A DNA stretch of 64,000 bases from Halotia wernerae (GTDB lineage: Bacteria > Cyanobacteriota > Cyanobacteriia > Cyanobacteriales > Nostocaceae). Position 1 is the stretch's first letter, and each line of letters begins with the position of its first letter. Below the pieces are notes generated by a model. It searched no databases. It was given only the letters and a program-made list of their open reading frames with translations, and was not told the origin of the DNA. A program made the position numbers and the translations under genes. Shown piece after piece: positions 41,898-50,016 of this stretch. The stretch is taken from the NCBI GenBank assembly GCA_034931985.1, contig JAYGHB010000001.1, forward strand, positions 310,001 through 374,000, read 5' to 3'.

Positions 41898-43106
41898 ATG
41901 GACGCTTGGCTGGAGATCGTGGGGATCGGCGAGGACGGGCTGGCGGGCTTGAACCCGGCGGCCCATGCCGCGATCGCGCGCGCCCGGGTCCTGGTCGGCG
42001 GCAAGCGCCATCTGGCGCTGGTGCCCGAAGGGCCGCAGGAACGCTGGGCATGGCCCAGCCCGCTGGAAGCCGGGATCGAAAAACTGCTTACCCTGCGCGG
42101 CACGCCGGTTTGCGTGCTGGCGAGCGGCGACCCGATGTGGTTCGGCATCGGCGCCACGCTGGCGCGGCGTTTGGCGAAGGACGAATACCGCATCCATCCC
42201 GCCCCGTCGGCCTTCGCGCTGGCCGCCGCGCGGATGGGCTGGCCGTTGCAGGATGTCGCGACGATCAGCGTCCATGGCCGCCCGATCGAAGCGCTGCACC
42301 CGCATCTTCAGCCCGGCGCCAAGCTGCTCGTGCTCAGCGATAGCGGTGAGACACCCGCCGCCATCGCCCGCATGTTGTGCGCGCGCGGGTTTTCGGCGAG
42401 CGCCGTCACCGTGCTCGAACATATGGGCGGCGAAAGCGAATCCCGGTTCGATGGTCGCGCGGATCGCTGGCCGCAAGCGCGCAACCGCGACTTGAACGTC
42501 GTCGCGATCGCCTGCATCGCCGATGCGACGGCGCCGCTGCTGCCCATCGTCGCAGGACTGCCCGACGACGCCTATATCCACGACGGGCAATTGACGAAGC
42601 GCGATATGCGCGCGGTCACGCTCGCCCGTCTCGCCCCCTATCCCGGCGCGCTGCTGTGGGATGTGGGGGCCGGCTGCGGCTCGATCGGCATCGAATGGAT
42701 GCGCGCGCATCCCGCCTGCCGCGCCATCGCGATCGAACGCGACGAAACGCGGCGCGACATGATCGCGACCAATGCGAAGAATCTCGGCGTGCCGGGTTTG
42801 CGCATCGTCGCGGGTGCCGCTCCCGCCGCGCTCGACGGGCTTGAAACGCCCGACGCTATTTTCGTCGGCGGCGGGGCCAGCGAAGCGGGCCTCTTGGAAA
42901 AATGCTGGGCGGCTTTGCGCCCCGGCGGCATGCTGGTCGCCAACGCGGTGACGCTGCAAAGCGAAGCGGTGCTGATCGCCTTGCGCGATGTCTACGACGG
43001 CGAATTGGCGCGGATCTCGGTCGCGCACGCCTCGCCCGTCGGCAAGTTCGACGCGTGGCGAACGGCGATGCCGGTCACGACCCTGACGGCGCGTAAGCCC
43101 GCTTAG
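41898..43106 (+). CDS. cobL: Precorrin-6Y C5,15-methyltransferase (decarboxylating), CbiE-CbiT fusion
   Basis: A 402-residue two-domain enzyme. Residues about 1-200 are CbiE-like tetrapyrrole methylase (LEIVGIGEDGLAGL, VLASGDPMWFGIG). Residues about 220-400 are CbiT, starting at DGQLTKRDMRAVTLARL with SAM motif LLWDVGAGCGSIGIEWMR. CobL methylates C5 and C15 and removes the C12 acetate carboxylate to give precorrin-8X. It converges on cobF with a TTAG stop overlap. Confidence 0.95.
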   Translation: MDAWLEIVGIGEDGLAGLNPAAHAAIARARVLVGGKRHLALVPEGPQERWAWPSPLEAGIEKLLTLRGTPVCVLASGDPMWFGIGATLARRLAKDEYRIHPAPSAFALAAARMGWPLQDVATISVHGRPIEALHPHLQPGAKLLVLSDSGETPAAIARMLCARGFSASAVTVLEHMGGESESRFDGRADRWPQARNRDLNVVAIACIADATAPLLPIVAGLPDDAYIHDGQLTKRDMRAVTLARLAPYPGALLWDVGAGCGSIGIEWMRAHPACRAIAIERDETRRDMIATNAKNLGVPGLRIVAGAAPAALDGLETPDAIFVGGGASEAGLLEKCWAALRPGGMLVANAVTLQSEAVLIALRDVYDGELARISVAHASPVGKFDAWRTAMPVTTLTARKPA

Positions 43107-43876
43107 CTTTTGTCCGCGTCGTTGAGGCGCAGCAAATAGCTGTCCATGATCCAGCCATGCTTGGCGCGCGCTTGCGCGCGCATGCGCGCGATCTCGTCCG
43201 CCACGTCGGCGAGCTTGCCGGAGATCACGATCTCCTCCTTCATCCCGACATAAGCGCCCCAATGGATATCGACGTCGCGCCCGGCGAGCGATTTATACGC
43301 GTCGCGCGCGTCGAGCATGACGGCCGCGTTGTCGAAGCCTTCGGGCCAGCCCGCCGACAAACGCCGCCCGGTGGTGATGGCGACCGCACCGCCAATGCTG
43401 TTGAGCGTCGTCTTGCAGCGCGCGGCGAGCGCCTGGATCGAGCTGATCCCGGCGATCACTTCGAATTCTATGTCGTGCGCGCCGGCTTGGACGATCGCTT
43501 CGACGATACGGATCGTGCTGTCGTAGAGCGAGGGATCGCCCCACACCAGAAACGCGCCGCATTCGCCGTCCTTCAGCTCGTTCGCGAATAGGCGTTCGAA
43601 CAGCGCCTGCTTGTCGCGGTTCAGATCGTCGACGGTCGCGCGGTAATCGGGCGTGTCGCGCGCCCAGTCGGGGCTGGTCGCGTCGGCGATGCGATAGGCG
43701 CGATCCTTGGCGATATAGCGGCGGCAAATTTCCTTGCGCAATTCGATCAGCTGCGACTTCTCCTCGCCCTTCTCCAACAGGAAGAATACATCGACACGGT
43801 TGAGGGCGTTGATCGCCTGGATGGTGATGTGTTCCGGATCGCCGGCCCCGATCCCGATAATCGCGATTTTCTTCAT
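43103..43876 (-). CDS. cobF: Precorrin-6A synthase (deacetylating)
   Basis: A 257-residue tetrapyrrole methylase with KKIAIIGIGAGDPEHITIQAINAL, AFLVWGDPSLYDSTIRIVEA and VIAGISSIQALAARC. CobF methylates C1 and expels the acetyl fragment, a step specific to aerobic cobalamin synthesis. A GTG two codons upstream (43882) is in frame, but GGAG is spaced five bases from the ATG at 43876, which I prefer. A TATATA element at 43921-43926 lies upstream. cobM, cobA and cobalt chelatase genes are not in the window. Confidence 0.93.
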   Translation of the reverse strand: MKKIAIIGIGAGDPEHITIQAINALNRVDVFFLLEKGEEKSQLIELRKEICRRYIAKDRAYRIADATSPDWARDTPDYRATVDDLNRDKQALFERLFANELKDGECGAFLVWGDPSLYDSTIRIVEAIVQAGAHDIEFEVIAGISSIQALAARCKTTLNSIGGAVAITTGRRLSAGWPEGFDNAAVMLDARDAYKSLAGRDVDIHWGAYVGMKEEIVISGKLADVADEIARMRAQARAKHGWIMDSYLLRLNDADKS

Positions 43877-43969
43877 GCGCACTCCGCCGCCGGCGCGTTG
43901 CGATGCGACGGCACGGCGACTATATACGCTCGCCCCGCGGCCGCGTCATGCCCCGTCGCGACGCGCGGC

Positions 43970-45370
43970 TTAGCCGATGCGCAGCGGCGGCCGGGCCGAC
44001 ATCGCGGCGGCAAGGCCGGGATCGTGCGTCACCAGCAGCATGGCGAGACCGCGTTCGACGGCGAGTTCGTTCAGCAGCGCCATCGTCGCGCGCTGGATCG
44101 GCGGATCGAGACGCGACGTCGGCTCGTCCGCGAACAGGAAAACCGGATCGACGATCAACGTCCGCGCGATCGCCACGCGCTGCAACTCGCCGCCGGAGAC
44201 TTGGCTCGGCGGCCGATCGAGCAGGTCGAGCGGCACCGACAGCCGCGTCAGAATCGCCTCCACGGCGGACCAGGTGCCGCCATGACGGCGCACGACGTCG
44301 TCGAGCGCCGTACGCAGGCTCGCCTGCGGCGCGAAGGCCGCGACCGGATCCTGATAGAGCTTCTGATAGCGCCAGGTCGCGACGCCGTCCGCGCGGCGCA
44401 CCACGCCTTGCCGCGGCGACAAAAGCCCCAACAGCACCGCGCCCAGCGTCGTCTTGCCGCCGCCGCTGGGGCCTTGGACGCAAGCGATCTCGCCGCGCGC
44501 GAGTGCGAGGTCGATATTCTCGAACAACAGGTTCGCCCCCCGCGCGGCGGCAAGTTTCTCGCCCCGCAACACGGGTCCGCCACCGACATGGGCCACGGGG
44601 CGCGGCCATTTCGCCGGATCCGCGGCGACGAACATTTTCGTGTAGTCGTGGCGCGGTGCCGTCAGTACTTCGCGCGTTTCGCCGGTTTCGACCATGTCGG
44701 CGTTACGCATCACCGCGATCCGCCCGCCCAGCGCGCGGGCAAGGCCGATGTCGTGGGTCACGACCACGACGGCGCGCCCCAGTTCCATCTGCGCCCGCAA
44801 CGAGGCCGCGACGCCCGCACACGCGTCGGCGTCGAGCCCCTTGGTCGGCTCGTCGGCGATCAGCAGCCCCGCCTCAGCCGCCATCGTCGCGGCGATGGCC
44901 ACGCGCTGCGCCATGCCGCCGGACAGCCGGAACGGCAATTGCCGCGCGGACGCCGAAAGCCCCAAACGGCCGAGATCCTTGGCCGCGCGCGCCTTCGCGT
45001 CGGCCCAATCGCGTCCCGCGACCAGCGCATGGGTTTCCGCGATCTGGCTATCGACGCGCATCAAGGGATCGAGCGACAGCCACGGTTCTTGCGGTAGCAG
45101 CGCGATCCGCTTGCCCCAGAATTCGCGCCGCGCGTCCGGCGTCAGCGCATCGATCCGATGACCCGCGACGTTGACGTCGCCGCGCGCGGAAAGACCGGAT
45201 GCGAGATCGCCCATAATCGCATGCGCCAGCAGCGACTTGCCCGAGCCGCTTTCCCCCATCACGACCAGGCATTCGCCCGCCGCGACGCGCAGATCGACGT
45301 CCCGCACCAGCGTTTTGCCGCCCGCGTGAACCGACAGGCCCTTGATCTCCAGCATCGGTGCGGTACTCAT
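43970..45370 (-). CDS. Fused two-domain ABC ATPase of an Opp/Nik-type importer
   Basis: A 466-residue protein with two ABC domains in one chain. The first NBD spans about residues 5-245 (Walker A GESGSGKS, signature LSGGMAQR, LLIADEPTKGLD). The second spans about residues 255-466 (GPSGGGKTT, VSGGELQR, LFADEPTSRLD). It therefore serves as both DppD- and DppF-type subunit, and it lacks the usual long Cys-containing C-terminal tail. The start overlaps the permease stop (ATGA). It energises the importer encoded by 45367-48628, whose promoter region holds Zur-box-like palindromes. Zinc- or metallophore-complex import is inferred. Confidence 0.9.
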   Translation of the reverse strand: MSTAPMLEIKGLSVHAGGKTLVRDVDLRVAAGECLVVMGESGSGKSLLAHAIMGDLASGLSARGDVNVAGHRIDALTPDARREFWGKRIALLPQEPWLSLDPLMRVDSQIAETHALVAGRDWADAKARAAKDLGRLGLSASARQLPFRLSGGMAQRVAIAATMAAEAGLLIADEPTKGLDADACAGVAASLRAQMELGRAVVVVTHDIGLARALGGRIAVMRNADMVETGETREVLTAPRHDYTKMFVAADPAKWPRPVAHVGGGPVLRGEKLAAARGANLLFENIDLALARGEIACVQGPSGGGKTTLGAVLLGLLSPRQGVVRRADGVATWRYQKLYQDPVAAFAPQASLRTALDDVVRRHGGTWSAVEAILTRLSVPLDLLDRPPSQVSGGELQRVAIARTLIVDPVFLFADEPTSRLDPPIQRATMALLNELAVERGLAMLLVTHDPGLAAAMSARPPLRIG

Positions 45371-46158
45371 GCTTCGTCTCCGCCCGCGGCCAGACGCAAA
45401 CCCAGCACCGTCGCGAACAACAACATCGCCGGTGCGAGCAATTGCAACGGCGCGTCGGCGTAATGCGGCAGCAACTCGACCATCATGCTGCCCAGTTCCG
45501 GCGTGGGCGGACGCAAGCCGATACCCACGAAGCTGAGCGTGGAGACGGCCAGCACCGTGCTCGCAACGCCGAACGCCGCGAGCATGCCGACCAGCGGCGT
45601 TAACTCGGGCAGCAAATGACGTCGGAAAACGTGCCAGCCGCCGAAGCCGAACAATCTCGCCGCTTCGACGTCCGGTGCCGCCAATCTCCCGGCGGCTAAC
45701 GCGCGCACCGGGCGGAAGAACTCGACCCATTGCGTGGCGACGAGCCCGGCATAGAGCGGCCAAAGCTTACCCGGCGCCAGGGCGGCGATCAGCACCACCA
45801 TCAACAGGCCGGGCAACGCCATCGTCGCATCGCAAAGTCCCGACAAAGCGCGGTCGACCGCGCGCCCGCGCGCGGCGGCCGCGATGGCACCCAGTGCCGT
45901 GCCGATAACGCCCGCCAGCAGAACCGCCGCCGCCGCGAGCCCGAGCGACAGCCGTGCGGCCGACGCCAGACGCGCCAGCATCGAGCGGCCGAGATGATCG
46001 GTGCCGAACAAAAACTCGGCCGAGGGCGGGCGCAACGCCGCGCGCAGATTCTGGCGCAGCGGATCGGCGTCGATCAGCCCCGGACCCAGAAGAGCGAAAA
46101 TCGCGACGGCCGCGAGCAGCGCGAAGCCGATCGCGCGAAACAAACTCGTGCGGTTCAT
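45367..46158 (-). CDS. Opp/Nik-type ABC transporter permease (DppC/NikC type)
   Basis: A 263-residue permease with the DppC-type N-terminal helix, then DADPLRQN and FLFGTDHLGRSMLARLASAAR. It has an EAA loop (AARLFGFGGWHVFRRHLLPE) and a late STLSFVGIGLRPPTPELGSM. About six membrane segments are visible. Its start overlaps the stop of the DppB/NikB-type permease by four bases. Substrate assignment depends on the promoter evidence discussed for the locus. Confidence 0.92.
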   Translation of the reverse strand: MNRTSLFRAIGFALLAAVAIFALLGPGLIDADPLRQNLRAALRPPSAEFLFGTDHLGRSMLARLASAARLSLGLAAAAVLLAGVIGTALGAIAAAARGRAVDRALSGLCDATMALPGLLMVVLIAALAPGKLWPLYAGLVATQWVEFFRPVRALAAGRLAAPDVEAARLFGFGGWHVFRRHLLPELTPLVGMLAAFGVASTVLAVSTLSFVGIGLRPPTPELGSMMVELLPHYADAPLQLLAPAMLLFATVLGLRLAAGGDEA

Positions 46159-47096
46159 GCGCGCCGCCCGCGCGGATCGATGGCCAGGCACAGAAGATCG
46201 ACCGCCGCATTCAACGCCACGAACAGCAGCCCCATCGTCAACGCCGTGCCTTGAAGCATCGGCACGTCGCGGGCGATGACGGCGTGGATCAGCGCATGCC
46301 CGATGCCGGGCCAGGAGAACAGGGACTCGACCACCACCACACCTTCGACAAGCCAAACCAGTTGCACACCGAGATACGCGACGACCGGAACGGCGGCGTT
46401 GCGCAGCACATGGCGGCGCAGCACCGCGGATTCCGGCAGACCTTTCGTGCGCGCGAAATGCGTGTCGGCGCGCGCCAGCACGCGCGCGGCCGCATCGCGC
46501 GTCACGCGCATCGACATCGCGGCAAGGCCCAGCGCCAGCGTCGCCGCCGGCAAGGGCCACGCGGCGGCGTTGTCGTAACCGGCCGCGGGCAGCAGCCCCC
46601 ATTGCACCGCGATCAGCAGCATCAGGCCGAGACCGATCAGATAGGCGGGTGTCGCGCGCAACGCCGCCGCGACGATAAGCCCGCCCGTGTCGAGCGCCCC
46701 ACCGCGCAACGCCATCGCGACGCCCAGCGGAATACCGACCGCCGCCGACAAAGCGAGCGCCAGCAGCGACAGCCCGAGCGTCGCGCCGAGTTGGTGACGG
46801 ATTTCCACCGACACGTCCTCGCCGCTGACGAGCGAGACGCCAAGATCGAACGTCGCGATCCCGCCCAGCCACGACGCCAAGCGCAGCGGCCAGGGCCGGT
46901 CGAGCCCAAGCTCGGCGCGCACCGCCTCGGCGGCCTTGCCGGTCGCCATATCTTCGCCGTAGCGCGCCGACGCGATGCGATACGCTTGATCGCCCGGCAA
47001 AAGCTCGACGATCGCGAAGCAGACGACACCGACCAGCAGCGCGACGAACGCGGCCTGAACGAGCCGCGCCGCCAGCGCGCGGATCAGCGCGCCCAT
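46155..47096 (-). CDS. Opp/Nik-type ABC transporter permease (DppB/NikB type)
   Basis: A 313-residue permease. ATG 47096 begins MGALIRALAARLVQAAFVAL and is preferred to the in-frame ATG at 47186, which would add an Arg-rich leader. IVELLPGDQAYR is the DppB-type loop after helix 1, ARTKGLPESAVLRRHVLRN is the EAA motif and the end is AIDPRGRR. The first 13 bases overlap the 3' end of the receptor gene. It forms the channel with the DppC/NikC-type protein. Confidence 0.92.
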   Translation of the reverse strand: MGALIRALAARLVQAAFVALLVGVVCFAIVELLPGDQAYRIASARYGEDMATGKAAEAVRAELGLDRPWPLRLASWLGGIATFDLGVSLVSGEDVSVEIRHQLGATLGLSLLALALSAAVGIPLGVAMALRGGALDTGGLIVAAALRATPAYLIGLGLMLLIAVQWGLLPAAGYDNAAAWPLPAATLALGLAAMSMRVTRDAAARVLARADTHFARTKGLPESAVLRRHVLRNAAVPVVAYLGVQLVWLVEGVVVVESLFSWPGIGHALIHAVIARDVPMLQGTALTMGLLFVALNAAVDLLCLAIDPRGRRA

Positions 47097-48628
47097 CGCA
47101 TCGCCGAAAGCCTGTACGAAAGCTCGAACGGATCGACGCTGGCGCCGTCGACGCGGCGGTTGATCGCAACCGCGTAATCGAACCATGCGAGCGGCACGAT
47201 CGGCATTTCACGCTGCAGGATCCGCGCGACGTCGCCGCGCGCCTTGGCGCGGCCGGCCGCGTCGATGGGGCCGGACAGCGCGCTCATCGCCGCCATCAGT
47301 TCCGCGTTCGACCAGTTCATGGCGCCCCAATCGCCGCCTTGCGGCCCGAAATCCTGCAGCAACGTGCCGATCGGATCGGGGACGATCGAGAAATTCCGCG
47401 CGAACAACGCCATTTGCAGCGTGCCGTCATGATGCCCGGCCGGGATTTCGCCGTTCTTCATGATCGCGACGCTCACGTCGATGCCGATCTCGCGCAACTG
47501 CGCTTGAATGGCGGTCGCCATCGCAGGCTGTTCGGGCCGGTCGGAAAAGGTCCGCAAGGTGACGGCGAAGCGCTTGCCGTCCTTCGCCAGAATGCCATCG
47601 GCTCCCGCCCGCCAACCGGCGGCGGCCAGCAATTCCTTGGCGCGCGCGGGCGCGTGATCGAGCGGCGGCAGATCGGGCACGTGCCACTCGGCGAGGCTCG
47701 GCACGAACATCTGGGTCGCGCGCACGGCGGGGCTGCGCAGGATCGCTTCGGCGATGCCCTCGCGATCGATGCCCAAACTGACCGCCTGACGCACGCGGAC
47801 GTCGTCGAAATAGGGTGCTGCGGCGTTGAGCTTCAGAACGCGGGTGCGCGGAATGGGCTGCACGCGCGTATCCAGACGCGCATTGCGCTGAAGGCGCGCG
47901 ACCGATTCGGGCGGCAGGACATAGACGAGATCCGCCTGCCCGCCTTCGGCCATGGCGCTGCGCGTCTCGCCGCGCGGCACGGAAAGATAGCTCGCCCGCG
48001 CGATCGCCGGCGCGGGGCCCCACCACCCCGCAAAACGCTCCAACTCGATGCGCAGCGGCGGCTCGATCAGCATCGCGCGATACGGGCCGCTGCCGACCAC
48101 GCGCACGACTTTGCCGCTGGCGTCGTAGGCGGACGGCGCCAGGACGATGGCGCTGGAATGCATCAGCAAGGCGGGCAAAGCCGTGAACGGCCGCGACAAT
48201 GTGATCGCGACCGCATCGCCTTGCGCGGCGATCGCGGCGATCGGCGCGTTGACGAGCATGCCCGCCGCGGCCGCGCGCGCGCGATCGAGCGACGCGGCCA
48301 CGGCGGCGGCATTCAGGGGCGAACCGTCATGGAACGTGGCGCCCGGCCGCATGTCGAAACGCCAGACCAAACCATCGGGAGAGACCGTCCAGGCCCGGGC
48401 GATCGACGGCACCGGCAATCCGCCGTCGTCGGCGCCGACAAGGGTTTCGGCGACTTGCAGGCGCGCGAAAATATGGCCCGTATTCGCAGGGTCGAGCCCG
48501 CCGATCTCCCAGGGTGCGACGACCCGCAGAACCCGATCGGCGTCTTGCGCCATGGCCGGCGCCATCGCCGTCCCAGCCATCCCCGCTGCCACGATTGCCG
48601 CCAAAATCACCGTCCGCCGCTTCGTCAT
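47084..48628 (-). CDS. Family 5 substrate-binding protein, candidate zinc-chelate receptor
   Basis: A 514-residue periplasmic receptor (SBP_bac_5, the NikA/DppA family). ATG 48628 starts a Sec signal peptide (MTKRRTVILAAIVAAG, cleavage after AMA at about residue 27) and has GAGG six bases upstream; the in-frame start at 48688 would give a poor leader. Family segments include GLDPANTGHIFARLQVAETL and LKLNAAAPYFDDVRVRQAVSLGIDRE. An 18-bp palindrome resembling a Zur box ends 36 bp upstream of the start. Import of a Zn- or Ni-metallophore complex is inferred from that box, and ordinary peptides remain possible. Confidence 0.9.
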   Translation of the reverse strand: MTKRRTVILAAIVAAGMAGTAMAPAMAQDADRVLRVVAPWEIGGLDPANTGHIFARLQVAETLVGADDGGLPVPSIARAWTVSPDGLVWRFDMRPGATFHDGSPLNAAAVAASLDRARAAAAGMLVNAPIAAIAAQGDAVAITLSRPFTALPALLMHSSAIVLAPSAYDASGKVVRVVGSGPYRAMLIEPPLRIELERFAGWWGPAPAIARASYLSVPRGETRSAMAEGGQADLVYVLPPESVARLQRNARLDTRVQPIPRTRVLKLNAAAPYFDDVRVRQAVSLGIDREGIAEAILRSPAVRATQMFVPSLAEWHVPDLPPLDHAPARAKELLAAAGWRAGADGILAKDGKRFAVTLRTFSDRPEQPAMATAIQAQLREIGIDVSVAIMKNGEIPAGHHDGTLQMALFARNFSIVPDPIGTLLQDFGPQGGDWGAMNWSNAELMAAMSALSGPIDAAGRAKARGDVARILQREMPIVPLAWFDYAVAINRRVDGASVDPFELSYRLSAMRWAR

Positions 48629-48663
48629 TGCCAACCTCACACTGGAAATCGAGGCGCGAATAA

Positions 48664-48681
48664 GCAATGATATAGCATTGC
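48664..48681 (-). promoter_or_regulatory. Zur-box-like palindrome upstream of the Opp/Nik-type importer
   Basis: GCAATGATATAGCATTGC is a perfect inverted repeat (arms GCAATG/CATTGC, 6-base centre) lying 36-53 bp upstream of the receptor ATG. The AATG...CATT spacing equals that of the 18-bp Zur motif I remember for the Agrobacterium group (GTAATGTAATAACATTAC). Repression of the importer by zinc-bound Zur is inferred. Confidence 0.55.
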
Positions 48682-48764
48682 ACGTCAAGGTTTTTTGGCA
48701 CCGGTTCTTCGCCTTCTTCGTGAGGTTTGAATTTTAGTGAATTGACAAATCATTGTCTTTCAAT

Positions 48765-48783
48765 AATGTTATATTATATCAAT
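48765..48783 (+). promoter_or_regulatory. Zur-box-like palindrome upstream of the COG0523 GTPase gene
   Basis: AATGTTATATTATATCAAT has the 9-1-9 architecture of the gammaproteobacterial Zur core AATGTTATA-N-TATAACATT, differing at two positions in the right arm. It ends 15 bp before the GTPase ATG, next to its GGAG site (48789-48792). A TTGACA box at 48742-48747 with TAATGT 16 bases later could be the promoter, so bound Zur would block it. A further repeat GACAA-ATCA-TTGTC lies at 48744-48757. Confidence 0.65.
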
Positions 48784-48798
48784 TTGTTGGAGTGCTCG

Positions 48799-50016
48799 AT
48801 GGATGCCGCCGCCGATAATCGCCTGCCCGTCACCGTTCTCTCCGGCTTCTTGGGCGCGGGGAAAACGACCCTGCTGAACCATGTTCTGCGCAACCGCGAA
48901 GGCCGGCGCGTCGCGGTCATCGTCAACGACATGAGCGAGATCAATATCGATGGCGCCCTCGTCCGTAACGGCGACGCGAAGCTCAGCCGGACCGAGGAAA
49001 AGCTCGTCGAGATGTCGAATGGCTGCATCTGCTGCACGCTGCGCGACGATCTGCTGAAGGAGGTCCGCGACCTCGCCGCCGCCGGGCGCTTCGATTATCT
49101 GCTGATCGAGTCGACCGGCATTTCCGAGCCGATGCCCGTCGCGGCGACGTTCCAATTCCGCGACGAGGACGGGCAAAGCCTGTCCGACATCGCGCGCGTC
49201 GATACGATGGCGACCGTCGTCGATGCCGAACGTCTGATCCGCGACTACGAGTCCAGCGATCTGCTGGACCATCGCGGTCTGGCGCTGGGGCCGGAGGATA
49301 CCCGCCCCGTGGTCGGCCTGCTGGCCGAGCAGATCGAGTTCGCCGATACGCTGATCGTCAACAAGGTCGATCAGGTCGACGGCGAGCAGCTCGATCGCGT
49401 GCTCGGCCTCGTCAAGGCGCTGAACCCGGCGGCGCGGATCGTGCTAGCCGATCACGGCCGCGTGAAGCTCGACGAGATTCTGGGCACCCATCGCTTCGAT
49501 CACGTGAAGGTCGAGGAATTCCCGGGCTGGGCGCAGGCGATGGCCGGCGGCCTGCCGTCGGAGACCGAGGAATTCGGCGTGCGCAATTTCGAGTTCCGCG
49601 CGCGGCGCCCCTTCCATCCCGCGCGCTTCAAGGCGTTCATCGATTCCGAATGGCGCGGCGTGGTGCGCGCCAAAGGCTATCTGTGGCTGGCAACGCGCTT
49701 CCATTGGGCGGGCACGCTCGACCAAGCCGGCGCGGCGGTGAAGGTCGAGGCCGCCGGGCTGTGGTGGTCGTCGATGCCGCAGGAACGCTGGCCCGACGAT
49801 CCCGAATGGCGCCGCCAATACGATGCGACTTGCGAAGGCGAGTTCGCCGATAAACGCCAGGAACTCGTGTTCATCGGCATCGATATGGACGAAGCCGATC
49901 TGCGCCGACGCCTGGAGGCCTGCCTGCTGACAAACGACGAAATGGCGCTGGGGCCCAAAGCCTGGCCGCGCCAATTCGCCGATCCCTTCCCGCCTTGGAA
50001 GCGAAGCGCGCAATGA
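48799..50016 (+). CDS. COG0523 GTPase, putative zinc metallochaperone (CobW/ZigA/YciC family)
   Basis: A 405-residue G3E GTPase. It has Walker A (SGFLGAGKTTLLN), switch/metal motif SNGCICCTLRDDLLKE with the CxCC zinc site, IESTGISEPMPVA and NKVD. A CobW C-terminal domain occupies about residues 255-390. ATG 48799 with GGAG six bases upstream is preferred to an earlier in-frame start at 48727 that would run through the operator. Despite lying near cob genes, the Zur-like box and the DUF1826-like partner suggest a zinc-allocation role during zinc limitation rather than cobalt chelation. Confidence 0.9.
   Translation: MDAAADNRLPVTVLSGFLGAGKTTLLNHVLRNREGRRVAVIVNDMSEINIDGALVRNGDAKLSRTEEKLVEMSNGCICCTLRDDLLKEVRDLAAAGRFDYLLIESTGISEPMPVAATFQFRDEDGQSLSDIARVDTMATVVDAERLIRDYESSDLLDHRGLALGPEDTRPVVGLLAEQIEFADTLIVNKVDQVDGEQLDRVLGLVKALNPAARIVLADHGRVKLDEILGTHRFDHVKVEEFPGWAQAMAGGLPSETEEFGVRNFEFRARRPFHPARFKAFIDSEWRGVVRAKGYLWLATRFHWAGTLDQAGAAVKVEAAGLWWSSMPQERWPDDPEWRRQYDATCEGEFADKRQELVFIGIDMDEADLRRRLEACLLTNDEMALGPKAWPRQFADPFPPWKRSAQ

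Noticed and set aside
48691..48715. Possible sigma54 promoter around TTGGCACC
   Set aside because: The GG to GC spacing is two bases too long for a -24/-12 promoter. I did not search both strands exhaustively for others.
48727..48798. Earlier start for the COG0523 GTPase
   Set aside because: It would translate through the promoter and the Zur-like box; ATG 48799 has GGAG and leads directly into the G-domain.
48799..50016. Annotation of this GTPase as the cobalamin protein CobW
   Set aside because: The next gene is DUF1826-like and the promoter has a Zur-like box. Proximity to cob genes is not enough, since a transporter operon lies between.
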